DNA of 64,000 nucleotides from Brevibacterium aurantiacum (GTDB lineage: Bacteria; Actinomycetota; Actinomycetes; Actinomycetales; Brevibacteriaceae), in NCBI RefSeq assembly GCF_007558825.1, contig NZ_VLTK01000004.1:139460-203459 (forward strand). Reading direction: 5' to 3'. How positions within the stretch are numbered: the first letter of the stretch is position 1; every line of letters starts with the position of its first letter. The notes below the pieces were generated by a model. That model did not search any database and was not told where the DNA came from. It saw only the letters and a program-made list of their open reading frames with translations. Below, one piece after another: positions 54,190 to 62,249 of the stretch. The translations under genes and the position numbers were made by a program.

Positions 54190-55326
54190 TTATTCCCTGT
54201 CGGTACGGAACGTCAGATCGGCTGCGTCGGGCCATTCCGACAACAGTACGAACTCGTCTTCTGTCTCCGTGATGTCGAGGCTGCTCCAATACCCGACTCC
54301 TTCTGCGCCGACGTCCACGCCGTCCGGGTGGAGAGTTCCGATGCCAGAATCGGCCGGGAGATCGTCGGAGAGCAGAGGAATCGGCTCGGCGTCCCGTTCC
54401 GAGAATTCGAGCCGACTGAGATATCCGTCGATGAACTCGAGCCGCAACTCCATCGTCGGCTGCGACTCCTTCGTCCTCACGCCGATGACCGGGTACGTCT
54501 GAGTCGCGGGAACTGCCTTGGGACTCGCTGCGCTCGGATAGACGTCGATGCTCGTGATGTCTTCATCGTCGAACAGATGGGCCAGTTGTCCGGAATTCAC
54601 GGTCACCGGATCAGTACCCGAATGAAGTGCGCTCGGATAGGTGACTCCGACGAAGAATCGGGCCGAATCGAATTGTGCTCGTGCAGCCTCGGCGGCCTGC
54701 CCCGACATGGGGTGAGGTTGAGACAGCAGCCGTAGGATGCAAGCGCGGATATGGTCCGGAAGGTCGATTTCGACCTGGCCGTAGTTCAATTGCTCACGGT
54801 CTTCGCAGGCCCAGCTTTCGAGCTTGTCGATGACAGCTGCACTGAGTGCGACGAGTGATCCGCTGGCGACGGCGCTCAGCCCTCGCCCCATTCCCGCGGG
54901 CAGCCGTGCGTCGATGGCTTCTGTGATCTTCTGAGTCGAGCCCCACAGGCTCCAGCTGATCACCCCGGAGGCCGCGGCAGTCGTGGCGTTGAGGAAGGCC
55001 TGAGACCTCGCCGTCGCGTTCTCGTCGAAGTGTTCGTCTGCGGTCGAGTAGCGGACCGGCTCACCTGCATTCTTCCCGAACGGGCCGAACACCGCTCCCA
55101 GATCGAACTCGTCACCCGCCCGGCCGAGGAAAGCCTGCGTACCGGTGATCCACGTCAGGCCGGCTGAAGCGAGTGCGTTGCCGAGCCTTGCTGTCGATTC
55201 ATGTTCGGGCGCGAAGTCACGTCGCCGGACAAGCGCGAGAGCACCCGTTCCCGCCGCAGCGATGGTGCGAGTGAGTCGGCGATGTCGTTCGGGAATATCG
55301 GGAAGACGCATGGAAGCAATTGTCAC
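54190..55326 (-). CDS. Uncharacterised protein translationally coupled to def
   Basis: This 378-residue protein is of unknown function. Residues 10-40 contain RRLTRTIAAAGTGALALVRRR, and 110-165 contain long Ala/Ser-rich segments (LNATTAAASGVISWSLWGS, LSAVASGSLVALSAAVID) that could be weak membrane or structural helices. The second half is strand-rich with many acidic residues, ending TFRTDRE. I recognise no domain. The ATG overlaps the def stop (ATGA). Confidence 0.75.
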   Translation of the reverse strand: MTIASMRLPDIPERHRRLTRTIAAAGTGALALVRRRDFAPEHESTARLGNALASAGLTWITGTQAFLGRAGDEFDLGAVFGPFGKNAGEPVRYSTADEHFDENATARSQAFLNATTAAASGVISWSLWGSTQKITEAIDARLPAGMGRGLSAVASGSLVALSAAVIDKLESWACEDREQLNYGQVEIDLPDHIRACILRLLSQPHPMSGQAAEAARAQFDSARFFVGVTYPSALHSGTDPVTVNSGQLAHLFDDEDITSIDVYPSAASPKAVPATQTYPVIGVRTKESQPTMELRLEFIDGYLSRLEFSERDAEPIPLLSDDLPADSGIGTLHPDGVDVGAEGVGYWSSLDITETEDEFVLLSEWPDAADLTFRTDRE

Positions 55327-55994
55327 ATGAGCATGCCGCTGGGCAGGGTGAACCCGAGCTCGGCGGCGGCCTTCTGCGTGGACGGTTGGCTCCAGAACCT
55401 CGCGACCGAGGTGTTCGTCGACAGGGATCGCATCTCTGCCTTGTCCAGGAACATGATGCCTTCAAGGTGATCGGTCTCGTGGGCGACGATGCGTGCCGAC
55501 CAACCGGAGACCACCTCGGCGATGGGCGTGCCCTTGAGATCCTGGCCTCTCAGCTCGATCTCGCGGGGACGGGCCACGACCGCTTGGTAGCCGGGGATCG
55601 AGAGGCAGCCTTCGAAGAACGCGACGTCCTCGGAGGTGGCGGGGGTGTAGTCGGCGTTGAGGACGACGCGCAGGGGCATCGGGGTCCGCTGCCGCACCTC
55701 GGCGGTCTCAGGGTCAAGACTTCCGGGGTCTTCGGCCACGAACATCGACAGACCGATGCCCACCTGCGGACCAGCCAATCCCACGCCTGGGGCGGCGAGC
55801 ATGGTTGCCCGCATCACCTCGGCGAGCTGGGCCAGTTCCGCATCATCGACCTGCCCATCGAAGGGTCGCGTCACCGAGCGGAGGATCGGGTCGCCGGCTT
55901 CGACGATCGGGGCCACTCCCCCGCCTGTCTCTGCCGCGGCGAGCACGGAGCGGATCTGAGTGGCGATGAGCGCATCGGCATCATTCATGGTCAT
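55323..55994 (-). CDS. def: Peptide deformylase
   Basis: The 223-residue enzyme removes the formyl group from new proteins. The three PDF motifs are GVGLAGPQVG (71-80), EGCLS with metal Cys130 and HETDH with His172, Glu173 and His176. The C-terminus is long with a Trp/Ser-rich tail. It starts after GAAAGG, 16 bases behind citE, and overlaps the unknown gene. Confidence 0.96.
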   Translation of the reverse strand: MTMNDADALIATQIRSVLAAAETGGGVAPIVEAGDPILRSVTRPFDGQVDDAELAQLAEVMRATMLAAPGVGLAGPQVGIGLSMFVAEDPGSLDPETAEVRQRTPMPLRVVLNADYTPATSEDVAFFEGCLSIPGYQAVVARPREIELRGQDLKGTPIAEVVSGWSARIVAHETDHLEGIMFLDKAEMRSLSTNTSVARFWSQPSTQKAAAELGFTLPSGMLM

Positions 55995-56010
55995 GGCCCT
56001 TTCGACCGGC

Positions 56011-56826
56011 TCACACGTCCCGAGCGACGATGAGCTCGGCGTGTTTGAGTAAGGGTGCGTCGATCATCTTGCCTTCGTAGGCGAAGGCGCCCTTCTCGGT
56101 CTTCGCGAGTTCGAGCACGGCCTTCGCCCAGGTCAGCTGCTCCTCACTTGGGCGGAACGCATCGCGGACGACGGGAACGTGATTGGGGTGGATGGAGACC
56201 TTGCCGCTGAAACCGGACTGCACGGCGTCTTCGGCTTCCTCCCCCAGCCCGTCGAGGTCGGGGATGTTCGCCCAGATCGAGTCGAGGGCGAATCTTCCGT
56301 GTGCGCAGGCGGCCAGCAGGGTCGAGTTGCGCACGTGTTTGGCCACGTCGCGGTAACCGCCGTCGGCAGTGCGCGACGATCCACCGCCGAGGTCGGCGAT
56401 GAGGTCCTCGGATCCCCACATGAGTGCGTAGGCGTTGGGTGCGGCGGCGATCTCGGCGACGTTGACTGCGCCCAGGGCCGTCTCTATCAGTGCGATGACC
56501 TGGTAGTCGCCGAGGACCGTGAGGTCGGAGGCGTGCTCGGACTTCGGCAGCATCACGGCCGTGTACTCTGTCTTGGCGAGCATCCTCAGGTCCTCGCCGA
56601 GGTGCTCAGAATCCCGGGCATTGATGCGGACCACTGTGCGTGTGGGGTCGAGCGGGTAGTCGATGATCGCTTCGCGGGCGGTGGCCTTGTCGGCGTCGTT
56701 GACCGCGTCCTCGAGGTCGAGGATGACGATGTCTGAACGTTCGGCTGCCTTCGTATAGCGGTCGGGGCGGTCGCCGGGGACGAAGAGCCAGGCGGGCTTG
56801 AACTCGAGTGCCATCGTGGTGCTCAC
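56011..56826 (-). CDS. citE: CitE-like hydroxyacyl-CoA lyase (HpcH/HpaI family)
   Basis: The 271-residue TIM barrel has PAWLFVPGDRPDRYTKAAER, LDLEDAVNDADK (Mg2+ site) and ALIETALGAVNVAEIA, as in CitE-like lyases. No citrate lyase alpha or gamma genes are present, so a free-standing lyase for (R)-HMG-CoA- or citramalyl-CoA-like thioesters is more likely, as described for mycobacterial Rv2498c. It overlaps maoC, is followed by def and is separated by 5 kb from its usual partners. Confidence 0.87.
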   Translation of the reverse strand: MSTTMALEFKPAWLFVPGDRPDRYTKAAERSDIVILDLEDAVNDADKATAREAIIDYPLDPTRTVVRINARDSEHLGEDLRMLAKTEYTAVMLPKSEHASDLTVLGDYQVIALIETALGAVNVAEIAAAPNAYALMWGSEDLIADLGGGSSRTADGGYRDVAKHVRNSTLLAACAHGRFALDSIWANIPDLDGLGEEAEDAVQSGFSGKVSIHPNHVPVVRDAFRPSEEQLTWAKAVLELAKTEKGAFAYEGKMIDAPLLKHAELIVARDV

Positions 56827-57344
56827 TTTCCGGTTTCGGGCTGGGTGTTCTTCTCGACTGCTTCGTCGGCGTGACTGGAGTCGAACATCATGGTCTGGCG
56901 CACGGCCTTGGCGACGAGGGTCCCGTCCTGGTTGTAGCCGCGGTGCTCCAGGGTCACGATGCCCTGGCCGGGCCTGGACTTCGAGTTGCGCTTGTCGAGG
57001 ATCGTCGTCTCCGCATACAGGGTGTCGCCGTGGAAGAGCGGAGCAGGGAAGGAGACCTCGGAGAAGCCGAGGTTGCCCACGATCGTGCCTTGAGTCAGCT
57101 GTGTGACCGAGAGGCCGATGAGGGTGGAGAGGGTGAACATCGAGTTGACGAGTCGCTGGCCGAAGGGCTCGGTCGCAGCGAAGGCTGCGTCAAGATGCAG
57201 AGCCTGCGTGTTCATGGTCACGGCGGTGAACCAGGTGTTGTCCGCCTCGGTGATGGTCCGGCCGGGCGCGTGCTTGTAGATCGCGCCGACTTCCATCTCG
57301 TCCAGCCACAGGCCTCGTTGTTCGATGACTTTCTGCTCACTCAT
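56823..57344 (-). CDS. MaoC-family acyl-CoA hydratase
   Basis: This 173-residue protein has the hot-dog fold: PGRTITEADNTWFTAVTMNT, HLDAAFAATEPFGQRLVNSM and GFSEVSFPAPLFHGDTLYAE. It is similar to the hydratase next to citE in mycobacteria (Rv2499c). It should hydrate an enoyl-CoA such as 3-methylglutaconyl- or mesaconyl-CoA. The RBS GAGGAG is followed by ATG. Two CAGTGACACA direct repeats lie just upstream. Confidence 0.88.
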   Translation of the reverse strand: MSEQKVIEQRGLWLDEMEVGAIYKHAPGRTITEADNTWFTAVTMNTQALHLDAAFAATEPFGQRLVNSMFTLSTLIGLSVTQLTQGTIVGNLGFSEVSFPAPLFHGDTLYAETTILDKRNSKSRPGQGIVTLEHRGYNQDGTLVAKAVRQTMMFDSSHADEAVEKNTQPETGK

Positions 57345-57431
57345 GCGTCACTCCTCTGTGTCACTGCTGATCGCCGTGTGTCACTGACCACTTGTCGTGA
57401 TTTGAGCTTATCGCCTGGGGCCGAACGACAA

Positions 57432-57465
57432 GTGACCCGGGTCCGCCTGCCGGAACCCGGGTCAC
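57432..57465 (-). terminator. Hairpin behind the SRPBCC gene
   Basis: GTGACCCGGGT and ACCCGGGTCAC are perfect 11-bp arms across a 12-base loop, 15 bases past the SRPBCC stop (minus strand). It separates that unit from maoC. Confidence 0.7.
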
Positions 57466-57479
57466 CATCCGTCGGAGTC

Positions 57480-57965
57480 TCACCCAGCGATCTCGGCTTC
57501 CAAGACGTTGAAAGCGGAAGTCCACCCGTCGAAGACGCTGTCGACGGCGCCGGAGTCGCTCGGGAGGCCTGTGAGCATAAAGGTCATCCGCGTCGTCGTC
57601 TCGTCGATCTCCTCGAACTCGAGGCTCACAAGCGGAGAAATGTCCTCGTCACCCTGCTTCCCCCAAGTGAAGTCCAATCGCCGAGGTGGCTCGACGCGGC
57701 GGTACCTCCCGCCGGTGGGAAACTCCTCACCGGTCTCGTCGACGATCATCGTGTAGGCGTAGATTCCGCCCTCTCTGAGATCGACGCTCACCGATTCCCG
57801 CGGGGTGTGTAGTCCCTCCGGGTGATACCAGCGAGCCATGACATCGGGGCTGGTCCAGGCATCCCAGACCCGTTCGCGTGATGCCGCGAAGTCGCGGACG
57901 ATGGTGAAGCCCGGTTCGTCGGTGGCGGATGGGGTGCTGTTGGCGGACATGCTGTTCTTGTTCAT
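57480..57965 (-). CDS. SRPBCC/AHSA1-domain protein
   Basis: This 161-residue protein has the Bet v 1-like AHSA1 domain: IVRDFAASRERVWDAWTSPD, MARWYHPEGLHTPRESV, WGKQGDEDISPLVSLEFEE and the C-terminal DGWTSAFNVLEAEIAG. These proteins stand beside ArsR regulators in many genomes. Ligand unknown. ATG 57965 follows a strong AAGGAGGAG. Confidence 0.88.
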   Translation of the reverse strand: MNKNSMSANSTPSATDEPGFTIVRDFAASRERVWDAWTSPDVMARWYHPEGLHTPRESVSVDLREGGIYAYTMIVDETGEEFPTGGRYRRVEPPRRLDFTWGKQGDEDISPLVSLEFEEIDETTTRMTFMLTGLPSDSGAVDSVFDGWTSAFNVLEAEIAG

Positions 57966-57988
57966 GATGGTTCTCCTCCTTGAGTTGA

Positions 57989-58333
57989 TCAATCATCTGT
58001 CTGCTCGGTCCGACCCTCGGAATGCTGATCCCCAGCCAGCACCTGGTCGAGGTAGTCGAATCGCTGCCTCCAGTCCTCGCGTGCGGCTAGCATCCAGTCA
58101 GTTGCGCCTGACAGCCGTTCGGCGTTGAGATGCACGATTCTCTGTTGTGCGCTCTTGGCCCTGGTGATCAACCCAGCGTTCTCGAGCACTTTGAGATGCT
58201 GCGACACCGCCGACCTGCTGATGGTCAGCGGTTCAGCCAACTCTCCTGCACTGAGGTCGCCTGCTCGCAGACGATCGATCATCGCCCTCCGAGTCGGATC
58301 GGCCAGAGCACCGAACACAGAATCCAAATTCAT
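57989..58333 (-). CDS. ArsR-family transcriptional regulator
   Basis: This 114-residue protein has a winged helix: FGALADPTRRAMIDRL, LSAGELAEPLTISRSAVSQHL and VLENAGLITRAKSAQQRIVHL. It has no metal-site cysteines, so it belongs to the non-metal branch that pairs with SRPBCC/AHSA1 genes. It precedes the SRPBCC gene and probably controls both through a palindrome ahead of it. Confidence 0.9.
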   Translation of the reverse strand: MNLDSVFGALADPTRRAMIDRLRAGDLSAGELAEPLTISRSAVSQHLKVLENAGLITRAKSAQQRIVHLNAERLSGATDWMLAAREDWRQRFDYLDQVLAGDQHSEGRTEQTDD

Positions 58334-58339
58334 TTCAGC

Positions 58340-58359
58340 AATCCCTTAATTAAGTGATT
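58340..58359. promoter_or_regulatory. ArsR operator candidate
   Basis: AATC-N2-TTAATTAA-N2-GATT is an inverted repeat around a perfect TTAATTAA centre in an AT-rich stretch, seven bases before the arsR start. The location fits autoregulation. Confidence 0.6.
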
Positions 58360-58470
58360 ACTACAATACGCCGATGCAATCGACTGTCAAGGGTTTTCTG
58401 CGGAACCGGACCGGACGCGTCGACCCGCTAGGCTGGTGGCATCGGCTCAACGACTATCTTCAGGAGAGAC

Positions 58471-59292
58471 ATGGATCGCGATTCGATCGAATGCTGGTTG
58501 ACCGACATGGACGGTGTCCTGGTCAAGGAGAACAATCCCCTACCGGGCGCGGCCGAGCTTCTCGCACAGTGGCGACAGGCAGAGATCCCCTATCTCGTGC
58601 TGACGAACAATTCGATCTACACCGCTCGGGACCTCTCTGCCAGGCTCCGGTCGAACGGCCTCGACGTTCCCGAATCGAAGATCTGGACCTCCGCGATGGC
58701 CACTGCCGACTTCCTGTCCAATCAGGTCGAGCACGGCACCGCCTACGTCGTCGGCGAGGCGGGACTGACCACGGCGATCCATGAAGCTGGGTTCATCATG
58801 ACCGAGAAGGATCCGGATTTCGTCGTCGTCGGCGAGACCCACTCCTATTCCTTCGAAGCGATCACCAAGGCGATCCGCCTCATCGACGGCGGTTCACGCT
58901 TCATCGTGACCAACCCCGATGCCACCGGCCCCAGCCCCGAAGGCGTCCTCCCTGCCACCGGCGCCATCGCCGCGCTGATCACGAAGGCCACGAACCGAGA
59001 CCCCTATGTGGTGGGCAAACCCAATCCCATGATGTTTCGTTCCGCGCTCAACCAGATCGGCGCTCACTCGATGAGCACCGCGATGATCGGCGACCGGATG
59101 GACACCGACATCATCGCCGGGATGGAAGCAGGCATGCACACGGTTCTCGTCCTCTCGGGGATCTCCACCGCCGAGGATGTGCGCCGCTTCCCATTCCGCC
59201 CCAATGAGATCGTCAACGGCGTTCACGATCTCCTTGACGTCCCACTGGATCAGCGAGGGACGCTGGGACCAGACGTCACCGGCTCCGCCTGA
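58471..59292 (+). CDS. HAD-IIA family hydrolase (NagD-like)
   Basis: This 273-residue phosphatase has motif I DMDGVL (Asp12, Asp14), motif II in VLTNNS, and motif III/IV with GKPNPMMF and GDRMDTDIIAG. NagD-type members dephosphorylate nucleotides or sugar phosphates. GAGAG precedes its ATG. It is divergent from arsR. A left half of a hairpin repeat begins 20 bases behind the stop. Confidence 0.92.
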   Translation: MDRDSIECWLTDMDGVLVKENNPLPGAAELLAQWRQAEIPYLVLTNNSIYTARDLSARLRSNGLDVPESKIWTSAMATADFLSNQVEHGTAYVVGEAGLTTAIHEAGFIMTEKDPDFVVVGETHSYSFEAITKAIRLIDGGSRFIVTNPDATGPSPEGVLPATGAIAALITKATNRDPYVVGKPNPMMFRSALNQIGAHSMSTAMIGDRMDTDIIAGMEAGMHTVLVLSGISTAEDVRRFPFRPNEIVNGVHDLLDVPLDQRGTLGPDVTGSA

Positions 59293-59311
59293 GGCCGCCT
59301 GCCGACCGAGA

Positions 59312-59340
59312 AACGGCCCCAGCGTCGAAACACAGGCTCG
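59312..59340 (+). repeat. Left half-copy (A) of the hairpin element
   Basis: It shares AACGG and the 13-mer AGCGTCGAAACAC in register with element C. No right arm follows, so it appears truncated. Located just after the HAD gene. Confidence 0.65.
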
Positions 59341-59362
59341 CGATCAGAGACCTCCGGCGAAT

Positions 59363-59418
59363 AACGGGCTGAGTGTCGAAAAACTCATGTACACATGTGG
59401 TTTTCGACGTTCAGCCCG
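59363..59418 (+). repeat. 56-nt hairpin element, copy B
   Basis: CGGGCTGAGTGTCGAAAA and TTTTCGACGTTCAGCCCG form an 18-bp stem with only two G-U pairs; the inner 18 bases can extend it. It is identical to copy C at 42 of 56 positions without gaps. It lies 98 bp before the AbiEi/DUF559-like gene. Confidence 0.85.
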
Positions 59419-59516
59419 ATTTTCAACGAGAACCTTCCCCGCACGCAACTGTGCAGTTTAAGACTGTTTGATGATGTTTGATTGCACTTAGAGCAGTTCG
59501 AGCGCATACTGACTCC

Positions 59517-60500
59517 ATGTTTCAAGTGCTGACTGCCCAGCAGCTCCGCGAACTCGGCATGACTCGAGCCCAGTTAGCTGAGTCCGAACGGTGCTGCCTG
59601 CGCAAGGTCAGGAGAGGCCGCTATGTGATTACTCGCAAATGCGATCAGGAGCACCAGAAGGCAGCAGCGCACCTGTCTGAGGCTGAGGAGACGACGTTCC
59701 CCAGAGCCTACGGCGACATCAGGGACCATGCCGAGACACTGCGGCTGCAGATCGCCTGCCGTCATGATTCGGTTCAACCAGGTGATGTGTTCTCGCATAT
59801 CTCGGCTGCGCTCATCCACGGCCTCGACCCGATCCTCACGGCAACGCCGAAGGTCGAGATCTCGAGGCGGTCTCCTACCCGCAACTACAACAGCCTCTAC
59901 ATCTACTCTCGTGATCTCTCAGCCGAGGAGACCACCGATAGTTTCGCCTATCCGGTCACCACGTTGGCGCGCACACTCGCCGACCTTGCTCTCGACCATT
60001 CACTCGAAGTCTCAGTGCCACTCATCTCCCATGCATTGCGCGCCGGATCGGCGTCTCTCCACGACATAGAAGAACAGCTGGTCAAAGGCCAGCGCGGTCG
60101 CAGGAGAGCCCAACTGGCGCTCAAGCTCTCCGACGCTGATTACGAGTCGTCGGCTGAGGCCTTCTGTGCGGTGAAGTTCCATCGACACGGCATCACGGGG
60201 ATGGTGCCTCAGCTCGACGCTTTCACTGATTCCGGGGAGTTCATCGGTCGCAATGACTTCCGCCACGAGAAGGCACCGGTGGTCGTGGAAGTGCACGGAG
60301 TCGGAAAATACTACCTCGATCCCAATGGCCCCGATGAAGCTGCGAAAAGGAATCACCAGCGCAATATGAACCTGCTCAACGCCGGATTCACTGTGTTCAA
60401 CCTGACCTTCGGTGACTTGTTCCGGCCCCGGATATTCGCCGAGATCAAACGAAGCATCGAAAAGGCAGTGCAGTCCATCTCTCGCGGCAAAACGGGTTAA
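59517..60500 (+). CDS. AbiEi-type HTH / DUF559-like nuclease-domain protein
   Basis: This 327-residue protein has an N-terminal AbiEi-antitoxin-like HTH region (FQVLTAQQLRELGMTRAQLAE, VRRGRYVI) and a C-terminal segment resembling DUF559/Vsr-type PD-(D/E)XK nucleases: SSAEAFCAVKF, GRNDFRHEKAPVVVEVHGVGK and RNMNLLNAGFTVFNLTFGDL. No AbiEii toxin gene is adjacent. The start ATG has only a weak RBS. The stop codon lies within hairpin element C and copies A and B lie upstream. Confidence 0.82.
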   Translation: MFQVLTAQQLRELGMTRAQLAESERCCLRKVRRGRYVITRKCDQEHQKAAAHLSEAEETTFPRAYGDIRDHAETLRLQIACRHDSVQPGDVFSHISAALIHGLDPILTATPKVEISRRSPTRNYNSLYIYSRDLSAEETTDSFAYPVTTLARTLADLALDHSLEVSVPLISHALRAGSASLHDIEEQLVKGQRGRRRAQLALKLSDADYESSAEAFCAVKFHRHGITGMVPQLDAFTDSGEFIGRNDFRHEKAPVVVEVHGVGKYYLDPNGPDEAAKRNHQRNMNLLNAGFTVFNLTFGDLFRPRIFAEIKRSIEKAVQSISRGKTG

Positions 60501-60546
60501 GCGTCGAAACACGCACGTGCACAACCGTTATTCGACGCGCAGCCCG
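60491..60546 (+). repeat. 56-nt hairpin element, copy C
   Basis: The left arm CGGGTTAAGCGTCGAA pairs with TTCGACGCGCAGCCCG, with two mismatches and one wobble. The TAA stop of the nuclease gene is at 60498-60500 inside it. The centre contains the GCACGTGC palindrome. Confidence 0.85.
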
Positions 60547-60555
60547 CGTATCGCC

Positions 60556-60596
60556 GGGGCTGGGGGCTGGGCTGGGGGCAGGGCTGGGGCTGGGGG
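60556..60596 (+). other. G-rich tract, potential G-quadruplex
   Basis: Seven runs of three to five G (GGGGC, TGGGGGC, TGGGC ...) occur within 41 bases between the converging nuclease and cardiolipin synthase genes. It starts ten bases after element C. Confidence 0.8.
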
Positions 60597-60629
60597 CATG
60601 TGATTCGGGCTGATGCGGCCGCCACAGAT

Positions 60630-62102
60630 TCACTGCAGCGACGAGGTCAGCCTCATCACGGACTCCAGGTAGCGGCGAATATAGGGTCGCTGCTCCCATT
60701 CCTCGAGGGAGAGCTCACGGCTCGTGCGTTGGTAGTCCACTACCACCTCGGCGATGTCGTCGACCAGGTCTCCGCCAGTAGTCAGCAGGCTGATCTCATA
60801 GTTGAGGCCGAATGAGCGCATGTCCAGATTCGAGGACCCCATCACTGCGTACTCGTCATCGACGATGAGGCACTTCGTGTGCAGAACCTGCGGCTTCGGG
60901 TAGAGGAAGATCCGCACCCCCGCCTCGAGCAGCGACCGGTAGTACGAGGATTGGGCATAGTCGACCATGAACTGATCGGCCTGTTCGCTGACGTAGAGTT
61001 CAACGGCGACCCCGCGCTCGGCGGCGGTGACGACGGCGGCCAGCAGGGATTCATCGGGCACGAAGTACGGGCTCACGATCGCCAATCGGTTCTGTGCCAG
61101 ATACATCAGCGAGCTGAAGACCTTGAGGTTCGGTTCGGTGGTGAAGCCGGGGCCCGAGGGCACGAGCTGCATGGCACTCGTCTGGCCGCCCACATCTGGT
61201 TCGTAAGCGTCGCGCTCATAGGACCTGATCCCCAGGGATTCTCCGCATTCGGTGTACCAGTCGGTGGCGAACACCGCTTCGACGGCGGCGACGATGGGTC
61301 CGGAGAGTTCGACCATGATGTCGTGCCAGGCCCGCCCGACCTTCACGTTCGCCTTCTTCAGGTACGAGGAGTCGATCATGTTCTGCGATCCCATCATCGC
61401 CTTCTTCCCGTCGACGACGAGCAGCTTGCGGTGGTTGCGCAGATCGATGCGCCTGGTCTTGCCGCGCCAGGGGATGAAGGGAAGCATAAGGTGCCAGTCG
61501 ATTCCGCCGGTGGTCAGGCGCTTGCCCAGACGGTGGAATCCCGGATACTTGCGAGAGCCGATGTGGTCGAAGAGAACTCTGACCTTCACGCCCCGGTCTG
61601 CGGCACGTTCGAGGGCCCTGAAGAAGACGTCGGTCGTCGAGTCCCAGGCCATGATGTAGATCTCGACATGCGCGTATTCGCGGGCCTCGTCGACGAGGCT
61701 GGCCATGCGCGCGATGCTGGCCTTGTAGTCGGAGATGACACCGTGGCTGTCGCCGGTGACCATCGGCAGGGCCGTGAGTCTGCGCCCGAGCTGGGCGATC
61801 GACACGAAGCCGGGGGCGGTCTGCAGCGATCGAGGCACGTCGGGCAGATCGTCGGCACCTTCGTGCATGAGCTCATCGGCCTGGGCCTGGATGCGAGCCC
61901 TCCGTCGGTTGATGTAGGGGCTGCCGAGCATGAGGAACAGAGGGATCCCGACGATCGGCACAAACAGGATCAGCAGCAGCCAGGCCGAGGACGACGAGGG
62001 CCTGCGGTCCTCAGGGACGACTCCGACGGCGATGATCTTCACCGCGTATTCGACGACGATCCATCCCACGCCCAGGACGGACGCCACGACACTGAGATCC
62101 AC
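60630..62102 (-). CDS. cls: Cardiolipin synthase
   Basis: The 490-residue membrane enzyme of the phospholipase D family has two N-terminal helices (about 3-30 and 38-60; the PLDc_N domain) and two HKD motifs: NHRKLLVVDGKKAMMGSQN and HTKCLIVDDEYAVMGSSN. It joins two phosphatidylglycerol molecules. GTG 62102 is chosen because AGGAGG lies six bases upstream; GTG 62108 would be too close. Confidence 0.94.
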   Translation of the reverse strand: MDLSVVASVLGVGWIVVEYAVKIIAVGVVPEDRRPSSSSAWLLLILFVPIVGIPLFLMLGSPYINRRRARIQAQADELMHEGADDLPDVPRSLQTAPGFVSIAQLGRRLTALPMVTGDSHGVISDYKASIARMASLVDEAREYAHVEIYIMAWDSTTDVFFRALERAADRGVKVRVLFDHIGSRKYPGFHRLGKRLTTGGIDWHLMLPFIPWRGKTRRIDLRNHRKLLVVDGKKAMMGSQNMIDSSYLKKANVKVGRAWHDIMVELSGPIVAAVEAVFATDWYTECGESLGIRSYERDAYEPDVGGQTSAMQLVPSGPGFTTEPNLKVFSSLMYLAQNRLAIVSPYFVPDESLLAAVVTAAERGVAVELYVSEQADQFMVDYAQSSYYRSLLEAGVRIFLYPKPQVLHTKCLIVDDEYAVMGSSNLDMRSFGLNYEISLLTTGGDLVDDIAEVVVDYQRTSRELSLEEWEQRPYIRRYLESVMRLTSSLQ

Positions 62103-62170
62103 GCACACCCTCCTGCACTCGGCTTATCCTCTGTTCCACACTAACGGAGCCCGCCCCAGACAGATGACAG

Positions 62171-62234
62171 CACCGCCCGCCGAGGTGGCCCTGCACTTCC
62201 GGACGGAAGTATCGAGCCGCCTCGGCGGGCGGTG
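62171..62234 (-). terminator. Terminator-like long hairpin after the acyl-CoA dehydrogenase gene
   Basis: CACCGCCCGCCGAGGTGG and CCGCCTCGGCGGGCGGTG pair over 18 bases with a single G-U wobble, and an inner CTTCCG-CGGAAG stem folds the loop. It lies 15 bases past the stop of the dehydrogenase gene. Confidence 0.78.
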
Positions 62235-62249
62235 TGATTGCGGCTGAGC

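Noticed and set aside
59517-60500. Complete AbiE toxin-antitoxin pair
   Set aside because: Only an AbiEi-like protein is found. No nucleotidyltransferase toxin (AbiEii) gene lies on either side.
60879-62144. 421-codon open frame opposite cls
   Set aside because: Antisense to both HKD motifs; no signature of its own.
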